NCBI RefSeq assembly: GCF_002777975.1
Contig: NZ_NGVS01000003.1
Coordinates: forward strand, 61,955 to 125,954
Direction: 5' to 3'
DNA: 64,000 bases
DNA from: Shewanella carassii
Lineage (GTDB): Bacteria > Pseudomonadota > Gammaproteobacteria > Enterobacterales > Shewanellaceae
Shown here: piece by piece, positions 57,004 to 64,000 of the stretch
Numbering within the stretch: position 1 is the stretch's first letter
How the letters are laid out: the number at the start of each line of letters is the position of its first letter
Position numbers and translations under genes: made by a program
The notes under the pieces: generated by a model
Database searches by the model: none
What the model was told of the DNA's origin: nothing
Seen by the model: only the letters and a program-made list of their open reading frames with translations

Positions 57004-60000
57004 TGCGGCTGTCTTTTTGCCCTCGAACCTTCGGCCGCTATTGCTGGCGCATCTTGGCCGTGACCTTGGTGCTGTTCGCCTTGATGGTGAGTCTCATCCG
57101 CGGACTGTTGCCGCAACTGGATGAAGCCAAGCAACAACTGGCCGACTATGTCGAGCGCGAATATGGCGTCGAGGTCAAGATAGGCAGTCTGTCGGCCCGT
57201 TGGCAGGCCTTCGGCCCGGCGCTGACGGTTGAGGACTTGGTGTTGCCGCCGCAGGAGCGTTTGCCGGTGACACTCATGATCGACAAGGTCGATGTCAAAT
57301 TGGATTTCTGGCAGAGTCTGATTACCGCCAGCCCGCAAGTGGAAGACGTGATCTTCGACGGGGTGCAACTGGCGCTGGATCTGGATCATCTGGGGCAAAA
57401 ATCGACCGCGACTCTTGATACTGAAAGTAAACCTGCCCCAGCCACCAATATTGACTGGCTCTATGCCTTGCTGCTGGAGCAGTTGGACCGTTTCTCTATT
57501 CGCGATGCCAGTGTGCAGCTGCTGTCCAGCAACCATGATTATCGCCCCATTCATCTGCGGGACCTCAGTTGGCGCAATAAGGGATCGCTGCATCAGGGCC
57601 GCGGCGCCCTCTATCTGGATGAGCTGGCAACGGCGACCGAACAACTCACTCTCAGGCTGGATCTCAAGGGCGATGGCTACAAGCCAGATAGTATCAAGGG
57701 CCAGGCCTATCTGCAGGCGCAGTCGCTGGATCTCGGCAAGTGGGCCTCACGCCAACCCAATCCTTATAACCCACAGACCAAGTTGCCGCTGGAAGGAGTG
57801 GTTAACCTGGAGGCCTGGGTCGGATTTGCCAATCGCAGTCTGGAATCCGGGGTGATCAAGCTGTTGCCCAGTTGGCTGCGCTGGTCGCTCAGAGACGAGC
57901 CTCAAAAGTTTGCCATAGACGGCGGTGTGATAGCCTGGCAGCCCATAGCCGATGGCTGGCGCCTGGACAGCAGCGAGCTCAAGCTGGCAACCAATGACAA
58001 GCCTTGGCCCAAGCTGGAGTTTCACGCCATGGAGACCGCCGGGGTGCTTTACGGCAAACTCAATGAATTACAACTCGATGGTCTGATGCCGCTGTTGCCG
58101 CTGATTCCCGGCATGCCCTTGGACGGCTTGCATACTTGGCAGCAGCTCAGGCCTCAGGGCAAGCTCGGGCCTTTGGCCCTCTATCGCCCCAAGGACGGTG
58201 AACTGCAAGCCAAAGTGACGCTGGAGCGGGTTAGCTGGCAAGCTGCCGAGTCCATTCCCGGCAGCACACCAATCGATCTTTCTCTGGGGTGGCGGAACAA
58301 CTTCCTCAGCGCAGCACTGCCTACCCAGGACTATAAACTGGACTTTGGCGACGGTTTCAAGGCGCCGCTCAGTTTTCGCGCCGATGCCTTTGAGCTGGGC
58401 TTCTCGCTCGATAGTCAGGCGCTGATGCTGCCGGCACTGCATCTGGGCAATGACGACATCAGCCTGGACGCCTCTATGCGTTTGCTGCTGGCCGATAAGC
58501 CGCACCTGGCGCTGTCTTCCCGGGTCAAACTGCTCAACGCCGCCAATGCCGGGCGTTATTTCCCGCGCCATGCCATGGGTGAGTCACTGGCCGATTATCT
58601 GGAAGGCGCCATCAAGGCCGGTCGCAGCGATGATGCCGCCGTGGTCTGGCACGGTGAGTTGGCCGGATTTCCTTATCAGGATCATTCCGGGGTGTTTCAG
58701 GCAGGGTTCAATCTGACCCACGCCGAATATGCCTTCCAGCCGGATTGGCCGGCGGTGACCGACTTGAGTCTCAAGGCGCTATTTGAAAATGCCCGGATGG
58801 ATCTCTGGGTCAACAAGGGCAAGCTTTTGAATGTGGCGGCCGATGGCGCCCATGTCTATATCCCCAAGATGGATCACCAGAGTCTGCTGCGGGTCGAGGC
58901 GCAACTGGCGACTCAAGGGCAGGATGCCACCGAGGTGTTGCAGCGCTCGCCGCTTAAAGACAGTGTCGGTATCACCCTGGATGTGGTGCAGGTTCAGGGG
59001 CCTGTCAGCGGCAAGCTGGATCTCAGTATTCCGCTCTATGACGGTGAAGAGGCGCAGATCCTCGGTGATGTCCAGTTTGCCGGGGTGCCGATTTATATTC
59101 GTGAGCCCGGGGTGCTGCTGGATAAGGTCAGCGGCAAGGTGAGTTTTCATAACGAGGTGGTCAAGGGCGAAGGCTTGAGTGCCAGCCTGTTCGGCCAGCC
59201 GTTGCAGTTTGGTTTTGATACCGGCAAGGTCAATCAGAATATGGGGCTCAATGCCAGGCTCAAGGGCCAGTGGAACCTCGCCAACTTGCCGTCCGAGCTG
59301 GACAATCCTTTAAGCGATTTTTATCAGGGCACGTTGGATTGGCAGGGGAATCTGAAGCTGATCTTTGATGAGATAGGCTATCGAATTCAAGCTAATGTTA
59401 ATGCCGATCTCAAGCAGACCGAGTTGCTGCTGCCGCCGCCTTATCAAAAGGCGCCCGGGCAGGCGCTGACGCTCAAGGCCGAGTTGCTCGGTGACAACAA
59501 GACCAGCTCCTTGGGCGTGCGTCTGGGGGATAAGGCCGAATTCTGGGGTGGCTTTGATGCCGACTCAGGTAAGGGTCTGAAACACTATGACCTGCTGCTG
59601 GGGCGCCTCTATCGCAGCGGTGATCAGTTGCAAAAACAGGATGGTCACTTACGGCTGGCCCTAGATGAGGTGGATTTTGCCCAGTGGCAGCCGTTGATCA
59701 ATGCCTTTGTCGGCGGTGGCAACCATGACGAAAAGGCTGCTGCCGAGAGCCAAAACCCAGTTCAAGCCGCGACTCAAGCTAAGACCCAGGCTGAGACTCA
59801 AACCGAGAGCACGGCCGGTACCACAAGCATTGCAGCAGATAAAGTTTTTTTCCCGCCGCTCAAGGGGATAGAGGCCAGAGTGAAGCAGCTTGAGCTATTG
59901 GGGCAGCGCTTTACCGAGTTGCAACTCAGTGCCCGCCCCGGAGAGCATGCCTGGCAGATAGAGGGACTGTCACCGGAGTTTTCCGGTCGGGTAGAGATCT

Positions 60001-61307
60001 ACCCGGATTGGTACAGCCAAGGATTGAAGCTGGTGGCCTCGCGCCTGTATCTGAATCCAATAGCGGCTGAGCCTGAGTCCAAAGCGCAATCCGAGCCCGA
60101 GCCTGAAACCAATCTGCCTCAGGGCAGTGACCTGCCACCGCTGGCGGTGGAGGTGGATGATTTCCGCTATCAGGATATGGCGCTGGGGCGTTTGTTGTTG
60201 CAGGCTAACCCGTCGGCGACGGGCTATCAGATCCAGACTCTGGCGCTCAGCAGCGATGATGCCAATTTGCAGGGCAAGGGGGAATGGCTGAGCCATGACG
60301 GTAACAATCGGACCCAGGTCGAACTCAATCTCAAGGGAGATAAATTTGATCTGTTGGCTACTCGCTTGGGACTGGATCCCGGCGTGAAAGACTCGCCGCT
60401 GGAGGTCAAGGCCGAGCTCAATTGGCAGGGGGCGCCATCGGAATTCAATCTGGAGAGTCTCAGCGGTAAAGTGAGGTTCGATCTCGGCAAGGGGCATATC
60501 GAACAGCTCAGTGACAAGGGGGCGCGGATCTTCTCTCTCTTTAGTCTGGACTCGCTTTTACGCAAGTTGTCACTGGACTTTACCGATGTGTTTGGCAAGG
60601 GCCTGTATTACAACTCTTTTGGCGGCGATCTGACCTTGGAGAACGGGGTGCTCAAGACCACCAATACCGAGATGGACGCCATTGCCGGTAACATGAAGGT
60701 GCGCGGCTATACCGATCTGGTTACCGAGAGCCTCAACTATGATATTCGCTTTGTGCCGCAACTGGCCTCCAGCGTGCCGACTGTTGTGCTGCTCAGTACC
60801 AGCGCCTGGACCATGGGCCTAGGGGCTTTTGCCCTGACCAAGGTGCTGGAACCCGTGATTGAGATTATTTCAGAGATACGTTTCCGCTTGACCGGCACCA
60901 TGTCAGACCCCAAGCTGGAAGAGTTGGAGCGAAAGAGTAAAGAGATAGAGATCCCTGAGTCTGTACTGCCACGGCAACCCAAGTCGGCGCCTGGGAAAGG
61001 ACAGACTCAAGTGCAGGACGATGAGCCTGCGGCCACGGATGCAGGCCAAGGCGATCAAGCCAAGGGCAACAAAGCCAAAGTGCTTAACAGCGACCAAGAG
61101 AGGGCTGTTGAAGAGGGTGGCGGCGCTGAGGCTGAAAAACCTTTGCCTCAAGCCGATAAAGTCACGCCGCTGCCGCTCAAATCGCCGAGTGAACCCAAGA
61201 CAGAAGTGCCAGTGAAACAGGAAGTCGAACATGCAAGTCAGTCTGCTACAGTGTCAGAGTTGCCGCGAGCCGGAACAGAACCTGCAATTTATCGTCTCGC
61301 AGCTTGA
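57003..61307 (+). CDS. yhdP: YhdP-family AsmA-like envelope protein
   Basis: The 1434-aa inner-membrane-anchored protein has one N-terminal helix (about 12-34, WRILAVTLVLFALMVSLIRG), then long repeating beta-structure across the periplasm. The AsmA/DUF3971 and DUF748-like patterns are visible (YGVEVKIGSLSARWQAFGPAL near the start; GDLTLENGVLKTTNTEMDAIAGNMKV near the end). YhdP in E. coli transports phospholipids to the outer membrane with TamB and YdbH. The last 110 residues are a Lys/Glu/Ala/Pro-rich linker. It starts at GTG 57003 inside the rng stop and runs 77 bases into the nitrilase gene in another frame. Confidence 0.88.
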   Translation: MRLSFCPRTFGRYCWRILAVTLVLFALMVSLIRGLLPQLDEAKQQLADYVEREYGVEVKIGSLSARWQAFGPALTVEDLVLPPQERLPVTLMIDKVDVKLDFWQSLITASPQVEDVIFDGVQLALDLDHLGQKSTATLDTESKPAPATNIDWLYALLLEQLDRFSIRDASVQLLSSNHDYRPIHLRDLSWRNKGSLHQGRGALYLDELATATEQLTLRLDLKGDGYKPDSIKGQAYLQAQSLDLGKWASRQPNPYNPQTKLPLEGVVNLEAWVGFANRSLESGVIKLLPSWLRWSLRDEPQKFAIDGGVIAWQPIADGWRLDSSELKLATNDKPWPKLEFHAMETAGVLYGKLNELQLDGLMPLLPLIPGMPLDGLHTWQQLRPQGKLGPLALYRPKDGELQAKVTLERVSWQAAESIPGSTPIDLSLGWRNNFLSAALPTQDYKLDFGDGFKAPLSFRADAFELGFSLDSQALMLPALHLGNDDISLDASMRLLLADKPHLALSSRVKLLNAANAGRYFPRHAMGESLADYLEGAIKAGRSDDAAVVWHGELAGFPYQDHSGVFQAGFNLTHAEYAFQPDWPAVTDLSLKALFENARMDLWVNKGKLLNVAADGAHVYIPKMDHQSLLRVEAQLATQGQDATEVLQRSPLKDSVGITLDVVQVQGPVSGKLDLSIPLYDGEEAQILGDVQFAGVPIYIREPGVLLDKVSGKVSFHNEVVKGEGLSASLFGQPLQFGFDTGKVNQNMGLNARLKGQWNLANLPSELDNPLSDFYQGTLDWQGNLKLIFDEIGYRIQANVNADLKQTELLLPPPYQKAPGQALTLKAELLGDNKTSSLGVRLGDKAEFWGGFDADSGKGLKHYDLLLGRLYRSGDQLQKQDGHLRLALDEVDFAQWQPLINAFVGGGNHDEKAAAESQNPVQAATQAKTQAETQTESTAGTTSIAADKVFFPPLKGIEARVKQLELLGQRFTELQLSARPGEHAWQIEGLSPEFSGRVEIYPDWYSQGLKLVASRLYLNPIAAEPESKAQSEPEPETNLPQGSDLPPLAVEVDDFRYQDMALGRLLLQANPSATGYQIQTLALSSDDANLQGKGEWLSHDGNNRTQVELNLKGDKFDLLATRLGLDPGVKDSPLEVKAELNWQGAPSEFNLESLSGKVRFDLGKGHIEQLSDKGARIFSLFSLDSLLRKLSLDFTDVFGKGLYYNSFGGDLTLENGVLKTTNTEMDAIAGNMKVRGYTDLVTESLNYDIRFVPQLASSVPTVVLLSTSAWTMGLGAFALTKVLEPVIEIISEIRFRLTGTMSDPKLEELERKSKEIEIPESVLPRQPKSAPGKGQTQVQDDEPAATDAGQGDQAKGNKAKVLNSDQERAVEEGGGAEAEKPLPQADKVTPLPLKSPSEPKTEVPVKQEVEHASQSATVSELPRAGTEPAIYRLAA

Positions 61308-62076
61308 GACTCTTCCCCGCCAAGATAATGAACCCCAACTTGTGGTGCTGCCCGAGTGCAGCCTGCTGTTCGGCGGCCATGAGAGCATGCAGTTGGCCTG
61401 GGCCGGTGAGCCTGGGCAAAGCCCGCTCAAACGGCAACTGGCCGAACTTGCCACCCAATTTCAGGTATTCCTGCTGGCCGGCTCTATTCCGGTAGCCAGT
61501 GGCGATGGCCGGGTTTACAGCCGCTGTTATCTGTTTAATGATCAGGGGCAGGTACTCGGCGACTACGACAAACTGCATCTGTTTGACGCGGAAGTGACCG
61601 ACGGTACAGGCCAATACCGCGAGAGCGATACCTTTTGCCCGGGTGAGCGGATAAGCGTGGTAGATACCCCTTTTGGCCGCATCGGCCTGGCTATCTGTTA
61701 TGATCTGCGTTTCCCGGATCTGTTTCGGGCGCTGCGTTTGCAAGGCGCCGAGATCATCGCCTTGCCCTCGGCCTTTACCAAGGTGACAGGCGAGGCGCAC
61801 TGGGAAGTGTTGCTCAGAGCCAGGGCGATAGAAACCCAGTGTTTTATACTGGCGGCGGCGCAATGGGGCCAGCATAATCAAGGAAGCCGTGAGACCTGGG
61901 GCCAGAGCATGATAATCGACCCCTGGGGACGCATTCTGGCGCAGAAGGCCGAAGGCACAGGCTGGGTGCAGGCGCGTTTGAACAAGGCCGAGTTAGCGCG
62001 GGTGCGCAGCGCCATGCCCGTAGAGACACACAATAGATTTTTGCCGCCGCAACTGGGCGACGGCAAGCGGAAATAA
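61231..62076 (+). CDS. Nitrilase/carbon-nitrogen hydrolase family amidase
   Basis: The 281-aa protein has the catalytic Glu-Lys-Cys triad: Glu in VVLPECSLLF, Lys in GDYDKLHLFD and Cys in AICYDLRFPDLF. Substrate class is closest to omega-amidase/deaminated-glutathione amidase proteins (Nit1-type), which repair damaged metabolites. The start ATG 61231 gives the standard beta-strand beginning (MQVSLLQCQS) and overlaps the yhdP 3' end by 77 bases out of frame. tldD follows after 36 bases. Confidence 0.87.
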   Translation: MQVSLLQCQSCREPEQNLQFIVSQLETLPRQDNEPQLVVLPECSLLFGGHESMQLAWAGEPGQSPLKRQLAELATQFQVFLLAGSIPVASGDGRVYSRCYLFNDQGQVLGDYDKLHLFDAEVTDGTGQYRESDTFCPGERISVVDTPFGRIGLAICYDLRFPDLFRALRLQGAEIIALPSAFTKVTGEAHWEVLLRARAIETQCFILAAAQWGQHNQGSRETWGQSMIIDPWGRILAQKAEGTGWVQARLNKAELARVRSAMPVETHNRFLPPQLGDGKRK

Positions 62077-62112
62077 CCAACAAGGCCACAGGGCCGGATT
62101 GAGAGAGACCCA

Positions 62113-63561
62113 ATGCCATTTTTAACCCAAGTGGGACAGAGTTTACTGCAAGAGGGACTGCACCTCGACGATCTGCAAACTTACCTGGAGCGAATCCACC
62201 AACACCAGGTGGATTTTTCCGATCTCTATTTTCAGGGCAGCCGTCATGAAACCTGGGTGCTGGAAGATGGCATAGTCAAGGAAGGCAGTTTTCACATTGA
62301 GCGTGGTGTCGGTGTCCGAGCCATCAGTGGTGAAAAGACAGGTTTCGCCTACGCCGATGAGATAACCCCCAAAGCCTTGGCTGCCGCCGCAGATGCCGCC
62401 AGAGGCATAGCCCAGACTGGGGGCAGCTATCAAACTCAGGCCTGGAAGCGCCGCGGCGCCAAGGCGCTGTATCTGAGTGAAGATCCGATAGCGGCACTGG
62501 AAGAGGGCCGTAAAATTGCCCTGCTCAAGGAAGCGGATGCCTATATCCGCAGCCTGGATAGCCGCATCATTCAAGTGGTGGTCAGCCTGGCCGGAGTGCA
62601 TGAAGAGATACTGGTAGCTGCCAGCGATGGTACTCTGGCGGCAGATATCCGGCCGCTGGTCCGCTTCAACTGCTCGGTGATCCTCGAAGAAAACGGCCGC
62701 CGTGAACGGGGCGGCGCCGGTGGCGGTGGTCGTCACCACTATCAAACCCTGATGGCTGCCGCTGATGACGGCCTGCCCATGTGTTTTGCCTTTGCCCGCG
62801 AGGCCGTGCGTCAGGCGCAGGTTAACCTACAGGCGATAGACGCCCCCGCCGGTGAAATGCCTGTGGTTCTGGGCGCAGGTTGGCCTGGAGTCTTGTTGCA
62901 TGAAGCGGTTGGCCACGGCCTGGAAGGTGACTTCAACCGTAAGGGCAGCAGCGCCTTCAGCGGTAAGATTGGCCAGCAGGTGGCCTCCAAGTTGGTCACT
63001 GTGGTGGACGATGGCACGCTGGAAAACCGCCGTGGCTCGCTGACCATAGATGATGAAGGTACCCCGGCGCACAAGACAGTGTTGATTGAGAACGGCATTC
63101 TCAAGGGCTATATGCAGGACAAACTCAATGCCCGCTTGATGGGGCAAAAGCCCACCGGGAATGGCCGCCGCGAATCATACGCTCACTTGCCTATGCCGCG
63201 GATGACCAACACCTATATGCTGGCCGGTGAGTCGGCGCCCGCCGATATTATCAAGTCGGTGAAAAAAGGCCTCTACGCCCCCAACTTCGGTGGCGGTCAG
63301 GTGGATATCACCTCGGGTAAGTTTGTGTTCTCGGCCTCTGAAGCCTACCTGATTGAAAACGGCGAGATCACCAGTCCGGTGAAGGGCGCGACCCTGATAG
63401 GCAACGGCCCGGAAGCCATGGGGCAGATCTCCATGGTGGGCACAGATCTTGAACTCGACAAAGGCGTCGGCGTTTGCGGTAAAGACGGCCAGAGTGTCCC
63501 GGTCGGGGTTGGGCAGCCAACGCTTAAACTGGACCGCCTGACGGTCGGTGGCACAGCCTGA
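62113..63561 (+). CDS. tldD: Metalloprotease TldD
   Basis: The 482-aa subunit of the TldD/TldE protease works with the partner PmbA/TldE (not in the window) to cleave peptides, for example in CcdA turnover and microcin maturation. The zinc site is [12 protein letters not shown] (His263, Glu264, His268), and [45 protein letters not shown] and [21 protein letters not shown] are conserved. Length matches E. coli TldD (481 aa). It closes the rng-yhdP-nitrilase-tldD run, with a hairpin just after its stop. Confidence 0.96.
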   Translation: MPFLTQVGQSLLQEGLHLDDLQTYLERIHQHQVDFSDLYFQGSRHETWVLEDGIVKEGSFHIERGVGVRAISGEKTGFAYADEITPKALAAAADAARGIAQTGGSYQTQAWKRRGAKALYLSEDPIAALEEGRKIALLKEADAYIRSLDSRIIQVVVSLAGVHEEILVAASDGTLAADIRPLVRFNCSVILEENGRRERGGAGGGGRHHYQTLMAAADDGLPMCFAFAREAVRQAQVNLQAIDAPAGEMPVVLGAGWPGVLLHEAVGHGLEGDFNRKGSSAFSGKIGQQVASKLVTVVDDGTLENRRGSLTIDDEGTPAHKTVLIENGILKGYMQDKLNARLMGQKPTGNGRRESYAHLPMPRMTNTYMLAGESAPADIIKSVKKGLYAPNFGGGQVDITSGKFVFSASEAYLIENGEITSPVKGATLIGNGPEAMGQISMVGTDLELDKGVGVCGKDGQSVPVGVGQPTLKLDRLTVGGTA

Positions 63562-63566
63562 GAAAT

Positions 63567-63591
63567 GCTGTCGAATCCCTGATTCGGCAGC
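63567..63591 (+). terminator. Hairpin after tldD, probable terminator
   Basis: GCTGTCGAATC and GATTCGGCAGC form an 11-bp stem (one wobble pair) over CCT, 6 bases past the stop codon. The T-tract that follows (TGAATTT) is weak. Confidence 0.55.
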
Positions 63592-63699
63592 TGAATTTAG
63601 CACTGGTTCCTGCATTGCTCTTGGGCGAAGTTGATAGCCGCTGTGACAGCAGAAAGTCTTGGAGCAAATGCATCCCTTCGATTGTGATCTTTGCAGAAA

Positions 63700-63725
63700 C
63701 AGGCTTAAGCCTGCCGCAGGCAGGC
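63700..63725. repeat. Overlapping palindromes, REP-like
   Basis: CAGGCTTAAGCCTG (63700-63713) is a perfect 14-bp palindrome and shares bases with GCCTGCC-GCA-GGCAGGC (63709-63725). The G+C-rich compact arrangement resembles extragenic palindromic elements. Only this copy is seen in the window. Confidence 0.4.
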
Positions 63726-63955
63726 CTGGCAAGGACAATTCTGCATGAACCTCCGAAAGTGAGCGTCTCAGAGAGTCTCATTTTCAAAAATCCGTCGTTA
63801 TTTATCAGAGACTGACACCTTGCAGCGGGCTTTCTTGCAGCTCAGAAAGTGTTTAGGATGCCCTGTATATTGTGACTGAATTGAATAAAAAGGGAATTAT
63901 CTGGGGATTCCTTAGAACAGGGCGTTGATATGATTCCCATTGTCAAATAGATAAA

Positions 63956-63997
63956 AGTGTCCTTACCGGAGACCCAAAAATCTCCGGTAAGGACACT
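63956..63997 (-). terminator. Long perfect hairpin, terminator of a minus-strand gene beyond the window
   Basis: A 17-bp perfect stem (63956-63972 with 63981-63997) has an 8-nt loop CCCAAAAA. On the minus strand the stem is followed by TTTATCT, the layout of an intrinsic terminator for a gene entering from the right. No T-run follows on the plus strand. Confidence 0.6.
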
Positions 63998-64000
63998 CTG

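Larger units (their letters stand above)
63562..64000. other. Terminal intergenic region with palindromes
   Basis: About 439 bases with no convincing gene; short frames here lack ribosome sites and known motifs. It contains a terminator for tldD, a double palindrome near 63700-63725 and a long hairpin at the window edge, each listed separately. The next gene is outside the window. Confidence 0.6.

Noticed and set aside
63615..63815. 66-aa frame after tldD
   Set aside because: No ribosome site or known motif, and it runs through the palindromic region; not supported as a gene.

Overview
The window looks like a chromosomal segment of a gammaproteobacterium, most likely a Shewanella with about 52-53% G+C. 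The evidence is gene content and order: trxA-rho divergent from rhlB-gppA, ubiE-ubiJ-ubiB-tatABC, ubiD-fre, a complete MSHA pilus locus next to mreBCD-maf-rng-yhdP-nitrilase-tldD, and protein sequences resembling that genus. Nearly everything is core genome. I see no rRNA, tRNA, insertion sequence, prophage, integron or CRISPR array.

Layout. (1) 0.1-3.5 kb: a fold-III ornithine/lysine decarboxylase, a small DUF465 protein, uridine phosphorylase and a convergent Tsx/OmpK-type nucleoside channel with a LacI-type palindrome upstream. (2) 3.9-6.2 kb: an NfeD gene followed by two SPFH/stomatin-like genes, a membrane-quality or microdomain operon. (3) 6.3-10.5 kb: rho and trxA on the minus strand, divergent from rhlB and a short, active-site-altered GppA/Ppx-family gene. 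(4) 10.6-20.1 kb: a minus-strand block with a periplasmic thioredoxin-like protein, then (in transcription order) ubiE, ubiJ, ubiB, tatA, tatB, tatC, a small exported protein, tatD, a 7TM-GGDEF diguanylate cyclase and hemB, many of them overlapping or tightly spaced. (5) 20.1-30.9 kb: a formiminoglutamase-like gene, rraA, a YgjV-like membrane protein with an unusual leader, a PAP2 phosphatase-glycosyltransferase pair, DUF971, fre and ubiD, a secreted His/Trp-rich protein with an SDR, a thermonuclease, and a malic enzyme with a good CRP-like site.

(6) 31.1-50.6 kb: csrD/mshH followed by the whole mannose-sensitive haemagglutinin type IV pilus locus (mshI, I2, J, K, L, M, N, E, G, F, B, A, a second mshA, C, D, O, P, Q). 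It encodes the inner-membrane platform, secretin, ATPases, minor and major pilins and a very large exported MshQ with a lectin-like domain. (7) 50.7-52.1 kb: a Pit phosphate transporter. (8) 52.3-63.6 kb: mreBCD, maf, rng, yhdP, a nitrilase-family gene and tldD. These are cell-shape, RNA-processing, envelope-lipid and peptide-maturation functions. The last 440 bases carry palindromes and a terminator facing the next gene outside the window.

I found no clear new defence or biosynthetic system. The points most worth checking are: the GppA-like protein with Asp replaced by Thr in phosphate motif 1 and no C-terminal domain; the two-hairpin leader of the YgjV-like gene with a repeated ACGGAT in both loops; the TTGA stop/start coupling of a c-di-GMP cyclase to hemB; tandem divergent mshA pilins with low G+C in the second copy; a possible frameshifted small gene beside ubiE; and a formiminoglutamase-like enzyme with variant metal-site motifs. 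All functional calls come from reading the translated sequence and recalling family motifs; no database search was run.
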